Origin: Chryseosolibacter histidinae
GTDB taxonomy: Bacteria > Bacteroidota > Bacteroidia > Cytophagales > Cyclobacteriaceae
Assembly: GCF_018598225.1 (NCBI RefSeq)
Contig: NZ_JAHESF010000012.1
Location: forward strand, 1-64,000
DNA length: 64,000 nt
Direction: 5' to 3'
The notes under the pieces were generated by a model. That model did not search any database. It was not told the DNA's origin and worked only from the letters and a program-made list of their open reading frames with translations. Shown here one piece after another: positions 26,552 through 33,680 of the stretch. The position numbers and the translations under genes are program-made. The first letter of the stretch is position 1. Every line of letters starts with the position of its first letter.

Positions 26552-26796
26552 TCTTTCTTCACAAAATCAAAATCATAGTCAATCAACTCTTTCGGATGCA
26601 CTCCCAACCCTTTAGCTAGTTCAAAAAGTGTAGTAAGATTTAGATTGATGTTTTCGTCTGTTTCAATCTTACTAATCCGTGAATAATCCACATCACAAAG
26701 AAAAGACAGCGCCCTTTGACTCAAGCCTCGTTCTTGCCTGAGTCGAACAAGATTATCTCTGAATTTTTGAAGCCGCTTTTTATCTCGTGGTTTCAT
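26548..26796 (-). CDS. XRE-family helix-turn-helix regulator
   Basis: An 82-residue Cro/CI-type DNA-binding protein: FRDNLVRLRQERGLSQRALS is helix 1-2, CDVDYSRISKIETDE is the recognition helix region, and LTTLFELAKGLGVHPKELI the closing helices. It is almost only the HTH domain with a short acidic tail. It is convergent with the two-TM gene, overlapping by 4 bp at the stops. Just upstream of its start lies GCCCTCTTTAGGGC with the 11-bp word shared with the ATPase promoter, so autoregulation and control of the operon are likely (inference). Confidence 0.92.
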   Translation of the reverse strand: MKPRDKKRLQKFRDNLVRLRQERGLSQRALSFLCDVDYSRISKIETDENINLNLTTLFELAKGLGVHPKELIDYDFDFVKKD

Positions 26797-26799
26797 TCG

Positions 26800-26816
26800 C
26801 CCTCTTTAGGGCAATG
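26800..26816. promoter_or_regulatory. GCCCT-N4-AGGGC palindrome with TTAGGGCAATG, copy 2
   Basis: The inverted repeat GCCCT CTTT AGGGC lies within 20 bp of the XRE start codon. It contains the 11-bp word TTAGGGCAATG (26806-26816) seen 62 bp before the ATPase gene. An operator for the XRE protein is the simplest reading. A direct repeat left by insertion of the ~3.1-kb cassette is the alternative. Confidence 0.45.
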
Positions 26817-26978
26817 TGAAGGAAATAGTAAAAAAAAGTGCGGTAATATATTACCGCATGTGTTGGAATTTCCTAAATTGCTCATGAGTTAATTTTAATG
26901 CCCAATACTATAGGGTTAGATAAATACATATTTTAGCGATTCTCTAACGAAATTATAGAGTATTCGCACCGAGTGTCT

Positions 26979-27092
26979 CGTAACTGAAACCTAGGAAATT
27001 TCAACGACCACGAGACGAGGTGAGAATGGCTCACGCTATTGGCGTGAGCTCTCACTTGTCGTGGTCAGGGTTCTCCTAGGTACCCAGTTACG
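26979..27092 (+). ncRNA. Strongly base-paired 114-nt element (possible structured RNA)
   Basis: Five stems nest perfectly: CGTAACTG (26979) with CAGTTACG (27085-27092); CCTAGGA (26990) with TCCTAGG (27074-27080); GACCACGA (27006) with TCGTGGTC (27059-27066); TGAGA (27021) with TCTCA (27050-27054); and GCTCACGC (27029) with GCGTGAGC (27042-27049), closing a TATTG loop. Internal loops separate them, 36 pairs with no mismatch. A T-run follows at 27114-27121 on the plus strand. It matches no tRNA, RNase P, SRP, tmRNA or attC consensus that I can apply. It may be a regulatory RNA or a single-stranded-DNA hairpin site; strand is assigned only from the T-run. Confidence 0.6.
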
Positions 27093-27363
27093 GCGAGCTG
27101 AGGGCCGCGCCATATTTTTTTGCAACGCTTTTGGTTGCCTTCCGCTGACACTCATTTTGATGTACACCAAACCGTAACGCAACATGAGTCCATCCGAACA
27201 CATCTTCATTCTCTGTAGGCGCCCACCTACCTGAAAACTTCCTGTAAAGGAGCCCATAGGCCGTGCCCGGTGCAGCCCATACTTAATTATCGGTAAGGGT
27301 GGCGTTGTGCCGGTGCACTGGCCTTCCCGTAGTACATTTTCACATAATAACCTATACCCTTCT
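27093..27363. other. Non-coding stretch with a motif shared with 47059-47090
   Basis: No gene is supported here. At 27247-27275 the sequence AAGGAGCCCATAGGCCGTGC and following bases closely match AAGGAGTCCCATAGGCTGTG at 47061-47080, with one indel. Both are followed downstream by CGGTARGGTGGC (27291 and ~47130). The pair may be remnants of one repeat or structured leader family. Confidence 0.4.
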
Positions 27364-27606
27364 ATGATAGAACATGATAAAAACAACCGCCCTCGCAAGA
27401 TCATAATACCTGTTTCAACACAAGATGATATACTCAGATACCAGTTGGGTATTCTTGGCATACTAAGTAAGATAGAGGTGGGCAAGTGCACCCCTAGCCT
27501 GAGAGAAGATGTTAAGGCAACTTATGATTTGCTCAAACACATGCAGGCCGAAGATAATATTGAGCAACTGGTGGCAGTCGGTAAATTGAGACAGAGTGCA
27601 ATGTAA
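27364..27606 (+). CDS. Small hypothetical protein
   Basis: An 80-residue reading from ATG 27364 (MIEHDKNNRPRKIII) with good helical character: STQDDILRYQLGILGILSKI, LREDVKATYDLLKHMQ, NIEQLVAVGKLRQ. No motif is recognised. Codon use looks coding, and there is no competing frame with better character. The longer reading from 27307 has no support. It stands alone between the structured element and a hairpin repeat. It could belong to the accessory cassette before it. Confidence 0.5.
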   Translation: MIEHDKNNRPRKIIIPVSTQDDILRYQLGILGILSKIEVGKCTPSLREDVKATYDLLKHMQAEDNIEQLVAVGKLRQSAM

Positions 27607-27670
27607 GATCCCATGAAAAAGACCATCTCACACTTTTTCTCATTGGCACGAGTTCCCAAAAGTTGAACGC

Positions 27671-27733
27671 AACCCTTTGAGGGGTTCAAAACCCTCAAAG
27701 GGTTGGTAAAGCCTTCTGGCTCCTGGCTTCTTT
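27671..27733. repeat. ACCCTTTGAGGG hairpin and a short heptamer run
   Basis: A perfect 13-bp stem (27671-27683 with 27692-27704; AACCCTTTGAGGG type) resembles the hairpin at 22240-22270. It is followed by three 7-bp units (CTTCTGG, CTCCTGG, CTTCTTT; 27713-27733), the same word as in the repeat at 503-578. Confidence 0.7.
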
Positions 27734-27782
27734 TTGCAGGCCAGTAAAAAAAATCGGAACTTAGAAAGGTGATACATTTTTT

Positions 27783-28247
27783 ATGATAAACCTGACAAGG
27801 ACCGACTCCGACAACCCTGACTTCGTAGCCCTGGTAAAACTGCTCGATGCTGACCTGGCCAAACGAGATGGCGCAGACCATTCGTTCTATGCGCAGTTCA
27901 ACAAGATAGACAAGATCAGACATGTGGTGCTGGCCTATGAAAATGAAACTCCGGTGGGTTGCGGGGCCATCAAACAATTTGCGCCCGATGCCATGGAAGT
28001 GAAACGCATGTACATTTTACCGGAGCACAGAAATAAAGGTATTGCCACCATCATCCTGTCGGAGCTCGAGCGCTGGGCCGCTGAGTTGTCTTATGCCCGT
28101 TGTGTATTGGAGACAGGTAAGCGACAACCCGAAGCCATAGAGCTTTACAAAAAGAATGGATACAACGTGACACCAAACTATGGCCAGTATGTGGGTATAG
28201 AGAACAGCGTGTGTTTCGAGAAACGAATAAAAATGACCGGTCAGTGA
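27783..28247 (+). CDS. GNAT family N-acetyltransferase
   Basis: A 154-residue acetyltransferase of the GCN5 fold. VGCGAIKQF is strand 4, MEVKRMYILPEHRNKGIATIILSELERWA contains the acetyl-CoA pyrophosphate loop (Q/RxxGxG/A form, HRNKGIA), and CVLETGKRQPEAIELYKKNGYN is the C-terminal strand-helix with the usual tyrosine. Substrate cannot be read from the sequence. The start ATG at 27783 fits the first strand. It is a single gene with no evident operon partner. Confidence 0.93.
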   Translation: MINLTRTDSDNPDFVALVKLLDADLAKRDGADHSFYAQFNKIDKIRHVVLAYENETPVGCGAIKQFAPDAMEVKRMYILPEHRNKGIATIILSELERWAAELSYARCVLETGKRQPEAIELYKKNGYNVTPNYGQYVGIENSVCFEKRIKMTGQ

Positions 28248-28441
28248 AAGGCTGCCGGAGAAAAATTGAGCACGGTTCTTCCGAAATAACGTTCGTAAAA
28301 AAGATAACGCTGCCCTCGCTCACGTTTGAAATATGATATTTGGTGAGCCTGGCACCGAGGCGAATATTATCCCTTACAATTCCTTTTTTCAGAAATTGAA
28401 ATTCCCGCCAGTCATAAACTTAAGAATCTGAAAATCCTGAT

Positions 28442-28449
28442 TAACTTTG
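28442..28449 (+). promoter_or_regulatory. -7 box TAACTTTG before the E2 gene
   Basis: An exact match to the Bacteroidota TAnnTTTG box, 22 bp before the E2 start codon. No convincing -33 TTG lies at standard spacing, so this is a tentative promoter. Confidence 0.4.
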
Positions 28450-28470
28450 GGCTCAGAAAACGATTGAAAC

Positions 28471-29793
28471 ATGGCTCTAGTAGAACTGGTGATGCCTAAA
28501 ATGGGCGAAAGTATCATGGAAGCTACCATCCTGCACTGGCTTAAAAAACCAGGTGACAAGATCGAGCAGGACGAATCCGTTCTGGAAGTGGCAACCGACA
28601 AGGTAGATACCGAGGTGCCCTCTACCCATGCCGGTATCCTGAAGGAGATCCTCGCCAAAGAAGGTGAAGTAGTAAAGGTGGGCAAGCCCATCGCCGTGAT
28701 CACTACCGATGCCGATGATGTAAAAGCGCCAGCCGCTCCAGCTGCTGAATCGCGCAAAGCAGAGCCTGTGAAGCAGGAAATAAAAGAGACCGTGGCTGTT
28801 GCCGCACAGGGCTCGAATGGCGCTAATGGCGTTCACGTTACTGATTATAAGTCGTCCGGCCGCTTCTACTCGCCGCTGGTGAAAAACATTGCGAAAGAAG
28901 AAAACATACCTGTTGCCGAGCTCGAGACCATTGCGGGCAGCGGCTCCGAAGGCCGGGTTACAAAAAAAGATATTCTTAATTATGTGCAGCATCGCAAGCT
29001 AGGGGCTACGGTGCAGCAGGTACAACATCATGTGAGTGTCGGCAGCACGGCCGCACCGCAGCGTGTGCCGGTCTCTATCAGCGGTGGCGACGAGATCATC
29101 GAGATGGACCGCATGCGCAAGATGATCGCCGAACGTATGGTGGACTCAAAACGCATCTCCCCGCACGTTACGTCATTTGTGGAAGCCGACGTCACCAACA
29201 TCGTATTCTGGAGAAACAAGGTGAAGAACGAATTCCAGAAGCGCGAAGGCGATGCACTCACCTTTACGCCCATCTTCATCGAAGCGGTGGCATTGGCCAT
29301 CAAAGATTTTCCGATGATCAACGTACAGGTGGATGGCGACCGCATCATCAAGAAGAAAGACATCAACATCGGCATGGCCGTGGCACTGCCCACCGGAAAC
29401 CTGATCGTTCCTGTGATCAGGAATGCCGACCAGTATAACATTGGTGGACTGGCCAAGATCGTGAACGACCTGGCCAAACGTGCCCGCGAGAACAAGCTCA
29501 AGCCCGACGACCTCGCAGGTGGTACCTTCACTGTTTCTAACGTAGGCTCTTTCGGCAACGTGATGGGCACCCCCATCATCATGCAACCCCAGGTGGCCAT
29601 CCTGGCGCTGGGTGCCGTGCAGAAGAAACCTGCCGTGATCGAAACGCCTTACGGCGATGCCATCGCCATCCGCCACAAGATGTTTCTCTCTCACTCGTAC
29701 GATCACCGTGTGGTAGACGGTGCGCTGGGTGGAAGCCTCGTAAGAAGGGTGGCCGATTACCTCGAGAAATTTGATGTGAACCGATCGATCTGA
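28471..29793 (+). CDS. Dihydrolipoamide acyltransferase (E2) of a 2-oxo acid dehydrogenase complex
   Basis: E2 carries acyl groups on lipoyl-lysine between E1 and E3 in a 2-oxo acid dehydrogenase complex. Domains in this 440-residue protein: a lipoyl domain (1-78, lipoylated Lys44 in EVATDKVDTEVPS), an Ala/Pro/Glu linker, an E3-binding domain (~130-170, YSPLVKNIAKEENI ... GSGSEGRVTKKDIL), and the catalytic core (~205-440) with the active-site HxxxDG as DHRVVDG, His412. A single lipoyl domain and the core sequence fit the branched-chain or 2-oxoglutarate type better than the pyruvate type. E1 and E3 genes are not adjacent. Followed by a CGCAGAT repeat element. Confidence 0.93.
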   Translation: MALVELVMPKMGESIMEATILHWLKKPGDKIEQDESVLEVATDKVDTEVPSTHAGILKEILAKEGEVVKVGKPIAVITTDADDVKAPAAPAAESRKAEPVKQEIKETVAVAAQGSNGANGVHVTDYKSSGRFYSPLVKNIAKEENIPVAELETIAGSGSEGRVTKKDILNYVQHRKLGATVQQVQHHVSVGSTAAPQRVPVSISGGDEIIEMDRMRKMIAERMVDSKRISPHVTSFVEADVTNIVFWRNKVKNEFQKREGDALTFTPIFIEAVALAIKDFPMINVQVDGDRIIKKKDINIGMAVALPTGNLIVPVIRNADQYNIGGLAKIVNDLAKRARENKLKPDDLAGGTFTVSNVGSFGNVMGTPIIMQPQVAILALGAVQKKPAVIETPYGDAIAIRHKMFLSHSYDHRVVDGALGGSLVRRVADYLEKFDVNRSI

Positions 29794-29810
29794 TTGGGTT
29801 TGGTTTTTCC

Positions 29811-29951
29811 CGCAGATCCCGCAGATTTTCGCAGAATGCTAACAGCACTCCACCTTGTCTGTCAAATCAAAGTGGAAACAGAGCCAGCATAACATCCATT
29901 CTGCTGGATAAGACTATAGGAGACCATCTGCGTTCATCAGCGAAATCAGCG
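29811..29951. repeat. Two-armed CGCAGAT repeat element
   Basis: CGCAGAT/A words at 29811, 29820 and 29830 (period 9-10 bp), a ~90-bp core, and the reverse-complement-like words ATCTGCG (29926), ATCAGCG (29936) and ATCAGCG (29945). It begins 17 bp after the E2 stop. The layout of arm, core and inverted arm is as in the heptamer elements, but the period differs. Confidence 0.7.
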
Positions 29952-30034
29952 GGAAATGCATTCAATTCCTTACATCAGTTCCATTTCAACCTGCAATAGT
30001 TTTTGAAACCAGGCCGCTTTTTCTATTTTTAAGG

Positions 30035-30673
30035 ATGGCTAAGGTCATTTCTTTCATTAGCAGGAAAGGTGGTACAGGCAAAACCACCAACGCTATCAAC
30101 CTTGCAACCACGCTGCATCAGCTGGGCAAAAGGGTCATTTTGGTGGAAACAGACACCAACTATACCCTCAATACCCTCCGTAAAATGGAGGCATTCAAGG
30201 CTCAGAACGGCAAATCGCAAGAAAACGGGAAGGGCTTTGACATACTGGGCTCGCAAGACAATGAGGTGGCAGGCGAGCTGGCCGCCATCCGCGAAAGCAG
30301 AAAGACCGATGTGGTGATAGTAGACAGCGCCGGCAAAACTACCGACGAGGGTATTAAAAAGCTTTGCCTGGTGAGCGATGTTGTAGTAGTGCCTACCAGT
30401 CTTACCCAGAACGACCTGCTCGTAACTTACCAAACTGTAACGGACCTTGCCCCGGCACGTGAGCTTAACCCCAGGCTGAAGATCTTGATCCTTCCCAACC
30501 GCATTCACAGCGGCACCAACCTGTATACCGTGAGGGACAACCTGAAGAACCTCGATGCCATCATTCTGCCGATCATCGTTCCGCAAAAAAACCTGTTCGT
30601 CAACTTCAGCACCGTAGAACCTGAGAAAGAATACCAGCCCATCGCCAACGAAATCTTAAAGCACCTGTCATGA
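30035..30673 (+). CDS. ParA/MinD-like ATPase
   Basis: A 212-residue ParA-type Walker ATPase: the deviant Walker A KGGTGKTT at ~11-18 (signature lysine present), switch I/II region VVIVDSAGKTTDEGIKK near 90, and VVVPTSLTQNDLL. It lacks an N-terminal HTH, so it resembles small ParA proteins that position cargo (McdA, ParC, PpfA type) or partition plasmids. It overlaps the next gene by 4 bp (ATGA), whose product is probably its partner. No parS-like repeat is evident. Chromosomal context argues for cargo positioning rather than plasmid partition, but this is inference. Confidence 0.9.
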   Translation: MAKVISFISRKGGTGKTTNAINLATTLHQLGKRVILVETDTNYTLNTLRKMEAFKAQNGKSQENGKGFDILGSQDNEVAGELAAIRESRKTDVVIVDSAGKTTDEGIKKLCLVSDVVVVPTSLTQNDLLVTYQTVTDLAPARELNPRLKILILPNRIHSGTNLYTVRDNLKNLDAIILPIIVPQKNLFVNFSTVEPEKEYQPIANEILKHLS

Positions 30674-31068
30674 GCAAGAAGAAGAATACGCTGAAAGATC
30701 TCGACGAATTTTTAAAACAACAGGCAGCCACACTGGCACCTCCTTCAAAGCTGAGCGACAGAGTGCAGGCACCGGTTCAGAAAACCGTTCAGGAAGAAGC
30801 TCCGGAACCACAAGAAGAAGCGCCAATACAGCAGAATGGACATCACGTGTCAGCCGAGCAGCTGTTGAACGACCTTCGCGCCTTTGCAAAAAAAGAAGGC
30901 CACGGTTTCAGGCATCAGTTATATGATCTTATCATCAGGTCAGTAGAATCACAAAACCAGTTTTCAGCCGAAGACCGCATGCTGATCAACACAGCGTTGT
31001 ATCTCAAGAGCGGTGATCAGTGGCAGGACTCGATCAGGGAATATTGGAGGAAGAAAAATAGTCCATAG
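30670..31068 (+). CDS. Putative ParA partner protein
   Basis: A 132-residue protein, translationally coupled to parA (4-bp overlap). The N-terminus is basic and helical (KKKNTLKDLDEFLKQQAATL), then comes a Pro/Glu/Gln-rich linker (~40-65), and a compact helical C-domain (~72-125: SAEQLLNDLRAFAKKEG, HQLYDLIIRSVESQN). A basic N-terminus that could touch a ParA ATPase is typical of ParB-like or McdB-like partners. Not a recognised family. The last codons and stop (TAG at 31066-31068) lie inside the first unit of a heptamer repeat, so the C-terminus was set by that element. Confidence 0.8.
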   Translation: MSKKKNTLKDLDEFLKQQAATLAPPSKLSDRVQAPVQKTVQEEAPEPQEEAPIQQNGHHVSAEQLLNDLRAFAKKEGHGFRHQLYDLIIRSVESQNQFSAEDRMLINTALYLKSGDQWQDSIREYWRKKNSP

Positions 31069-31218
31069 TCGATGGTCCATAGTCCATGGACGTGAATTGC
31101 TGATTCTTGTATTGCCGACTATTCATGGTGCGGTGAGTCCCGATAGCTATCGGAATACAACGCACCATATTGAATCTTCACCTGCTCTGCCATGGACTAT
31201 CGACCATGGACCATGGAC
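31061..31218. repeat. Two-armed heptamer element (GTCCATR) between convergent genes
   Basis: Left arm 31061-31088 (GTCCATA, GTCGATG, GTCCATA, GTCCATG); right arm 31191-31218 (CATGGAC, TATCGAC, CATGGAC, CATGGAC). The core contains GGTGCGGTGAG and the palindrome CCGATAGCTATCGG with an outer TGGTGCG/CGCACCA stem. The left arm supplies the stop codon of the ParA partner; the right arm ends 5 bp before the stop of the T9SS gene. Confidence 0.9.
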
Positions 31219-31223
31219 TCTTC

Positions 31224-32360
31224 TCACCTCTTCAGCGACAAATATCCATTCACCAACGCAGCGCCGTTGTTCCTGTCCACCTCATAATAGTAAGTGCCCT
31301 CGGGAAGATCTTCTTCACCGCCGATATTTTTCTTTCCTGTAAAGATGTGCTGCTGGTTATCGTAGCCTGTCATCTCGAATACCTTATCGCCCCAGCGATT
31401 GAAGATCCTTACTTTGTTGGAAGGAAATCGTTCGATGTTCTCTATGCGGAGAAAACTATTGAGATGATCGGTGCTGTTGGGAGAAACGGCGTTATAAACA
31501 AAGATGGAGCCGTCATCTTCTACAGTACCGATGGCCACGAAGGGCAGCATAACGGCACCGCTGCTGGTGATGAAATCATTGGATGGAGATGATGTTTTTC
31601 CCAGGCTCCTGAAAGGGGAGGCAACACCATCGGATTGTGTCACAACGGCTTTTTCAAGGTTGGTCACAATATCTTCATCCCGCAAGGGAAGTATGATTTT
31701 GGCGGTGGCAAGTGAACCTGAAACAAGATCGATTTTCCAGTAACGACTCCTGGAGACAGCATTGAGCGGTTCTGTGTACCGCAGCGTGGTGCCGTTGAGC
31801 TCATAGCCACTGATACCTACTTCGGCCGACGAGCCTTCAATGTTTGTAAGTGTTACAGGCAGGTACAGGGTTCCGTTTCCCAGCGGAAAAGTTTTGCTGC
31901 CAGTACCCTGGTGATATACGGTGCCGACAATGTGTGCCTGGTCCGAGCCGCCGGTTACAGCAGCGCCACTGTTGAAAATGATGCTGGCGTTGTTTGCCGA
32001 TACCAGGATACCTTCTGAAAGGTTGAGCTCATTTTCGATGGTGATATTGGCCTGAAAGATCTTTTCGCCGCCACCGCTGATGGTGAGCTTGCTGAACGAT
32101 TGGTCATTGTGATTGATCACTTGCGGCAGGCTGCTGTTGAACGTGATCTGTCCCTGGCCCGCATCATACTGGTTCTTGTTGATCCAGGCGCCGCCGATCT
32201 GCATATCACCGTTGTTAACGATCGTGCCGTTGTTCACAAGACTGTCGCGCACAAACAATACGCTGCCCGCAGTGATGCTGATGACCGAGCTGTTATGAAG
32301 GCTCTGTGCCTGCACGAAGAAGGTCGCGACCAGGCTGAGCATGGTTATTACAGTTCTCAT
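31224..32360 (-). CDS. T9SS cargo with gliding-motility-type (type B) C-terminal domain
   Basis: A 378-residue secreted protein: signal peptide (VITMLSLVATFFVQA), a beta-helix-like body of short NNG-rich strands (SLVNNGTIVNNGDMQIGGAW, NITIENELNLSEG), and at the end the type-B T9SS domain (~295-378). The latter is marked by FPSNKVRIFNRWGDKVFEM, GYDN and EGTYYYEV. It should be exported by T9SS and attached to or released from the surface. It begins 3 bp after the upstream secreted protein gene (32364), so both are one transcriptional unit. Resembles the first half of the LRR-type protein at 39407 in its NNG strands. Confidence 0.9.
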   Translation of the reverse strand: MRTVITMLSLVATFFVQAQSLHNSSVISITAGSVLFVRDSLVNNGTIVNNGDMQIGGAWINKNQYDAGQGQITFNSSLPQVINHNDQSFSKLTISGGGEKIFQANITIENELNLSEGILVSANNASIIFNSGAAVTGGSDQAHIVGTVYHQGTGSKTFPLGNGTLYLPVTLTNIEGSSAEVGISGYELNGTTLRYTEPLNAVSRSRYWKIDLVSGSLATAKIILPLRDEDIVTNLEKAVVTQSDGVASPFRSLGKTSSPSNDFITSSGAVMLPFVAIGTVEDDGSIFVYNAVSPNSTDHLNSFLRIENIERFPSNKVRIFNRWGDKVFEMTGYDNQQHIFTGKKNIGGEEDLPEGTYYYEVDRNNGAALVNGYLSLKR

Positions 32361-32363
32361 AGA

Positions 32364-33527
32364 CTAACCTTTGATCGGTGTTACCGCGCGATTGATAGTG
32401 AGCCACGTTGTACCATCTGAGATCACGGTGATTGAGTAGGCAATATTGGTTTGGTAATATAAAGCCTCTGAAGCGGAGGAGCCGTCGATCAATTCGGAGG
32501 AGGTCACCCTTACCGCTTCGCCAGAATTACGGGCAGTCGATCTGATGATCAATATTCTTCCAGTATAACCTGAAGCTTTTGGAAGACGGATCTCCATGGG
32601 CTTGGCCGTTACTGCTGTGATAATAAGGTAATCGTTGTCCTTGACATCGTAAATATCCGTGGCAATGGTTGTGAAGCCTACATACTGGGCACCCCTTACA
32701 TTCAAGGCGCCGGACGCGGGATCAGTTTTTCCCCAATTAATGCTCACAGCGGAGAGTCCTAGGGCCGATCGTCCGCCCGCGTCGTTGCCTGCTCCCAGCA
32801 CGGCATCCAGCGAAGGCGTACTGGTCGTTGGCAGATTTGACCATTGAGTGATACCTCCCACGGTGGTGAGCACCTGACCATTGGCCGTGGAGGGTGTGAT
32901 CTTGCCTGGCGCGATCGCGTTATTGGCGATGGCAGGATTCGGATAGGTTCCGGAAAGGACTCCGCCTGCCGGACCTGTAGGCGCTGCGGTGATTGTCACA
33001 CTATTACCATTGCTGATGCTTAATTGTCCGGAGGTAGCGTTGAACGCCAGGGTCTGCTCATCGGTATTGGTGCCCGAGAACGGCGCAAGATTGATGCTGG
33101 TAGCAGTGGTGTTGCCGGTGATCTTCAACGAGCCGCCCACGAGCTGCAGGTCCTGGATCTCGTTCGTAGGGCTGGTATCTACAGCGGAGATGGTGTTGCC
33201 GGTGATGGAGATGCCCGTTCCGGCAGTCAGCGCCACATCACTGCCAACGCGCAGGGGCAGCCATTGGTTTGTTTGCCAGAAGTAGAATTTCTGATCGTCG
33301 GTGTCGTATACCATAAGTCCGTTGTCCTGGGCGCTTAATCCTGCAATTGCATTGCGCTGCGCAGTGGTGAGCTTGGGAACGAGAAAACCCTGGTTGTTTC
33401 CGGGAGATCTCAGGTCGAGCACAGCTTTGGGGTTGGGGGTGATGGTGCCGATGCCCACCTGGGCCGCGACATGGCGACTAAAGAAAATAATACTGAACAA
33501 CAGAATGAGGGGGACGGAGATCTTCAT
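32364..33527 (-). CDS. Secreted tail-fibre/adhesin-like protein
   Basis: A 387-residue protein with a signal peptide (LILLFSIIFFSRHVAA). The N-domain VGIGTITPNPKAVLDLRSPGNNQGFLVPKLTTAQR and GLMVYDTDDQKFYFW is a conserved module shared with 37876-39396 (VGVATPNPNAVLHVES ... GFILPRLTTAQR). The middle is a GNTISAVDTS and GPAGGVLSGTYPNPAIANNAI stretch like phage tail-fibre and collagen-like stalks. A role as a stalked surface protein is inferred. It is the first gene of a pair with the type-B T9SS cargo and parallels the pair 37876/39407. Confidence 0.85.
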   Translation of the reverse strand: MKISVPLILLFSIIFFSRHVAAQVGIGTITPNPKAVLDLRSPGNNQGFLVPKLTTAQRNAIAGLSAQDNGLMVYDTDDQKFYFWQTNQWLPLRVGSDVALTAGTGISITGNTISAVDTSPTNEIQDLQLVGGSLKITGNTTATSINLAPFSGTNTDEQTLAFNATSGQLSISNGNSVTITAAPTGPAGGVLSGTYPNPAIANNAIAPGKITPSTANGQVLTTVGGITQWSNLPTTSTPSLDAVLGAGNDAGGRSALGLSAVSINWGKTDPASGALNVRGAQYVGFTTIATDIYDVKDNDYLIITAVTAKPMEIRLPKASGYTGRILIIRSTARNSGEAVRVTSSELIDGSSASEALYYQTNIAYSITVISDGTTWLTINRAVTPIKG

Positions 33528-33650
33528 TTTTTTGGGTTATTTATTTAAGAACAAACGGGAAAAAATATCAAAACAGCAGGTGATTGCAAAAGCCGCTTCG
33601 CCGGGTTTACCGGATTCGGAGATAAACAGGCTGTGCTGATAAAATTCCAC

Positions 33651-33658
33651 TATTTTTG
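33651..33658 (+). promoter_or_regulatory. -7 box TATTTTTG before the trans-sulfuration gene
   Basis: An exact TAnnTTTG match 22 bp before the ATG at 33681, at the same distance as in the E2 gene. No clear -33 element. No SAM riboswitch is recognisable in the 150-bp leader. Confidence 0.4.
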
Positions 33659-33680
33659 AGCCTTCTAAACGATCGAACAC

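Noticed and set aside
26979-27092. Integron attC or retron msr/msd
   Set aside because: The outer ends do not fit RYYYAAC/GTTRRRY core sites, and no integrase or reverse transcriptase is present in the neighbourhood.
27036-27491. 151-codon minus-strand reading over the structured element
   Set aside because: It runs across the perfect stems and shows no coding character; the small plus-strand reading at 27364 is more protein-like.
33528-33680. SAM riboswitch upstream of the trans-sulfuration gene
   Set aside because: No SAM-I type multi-stem pattern or terminator stem can be recognised in the 150-bp leader.
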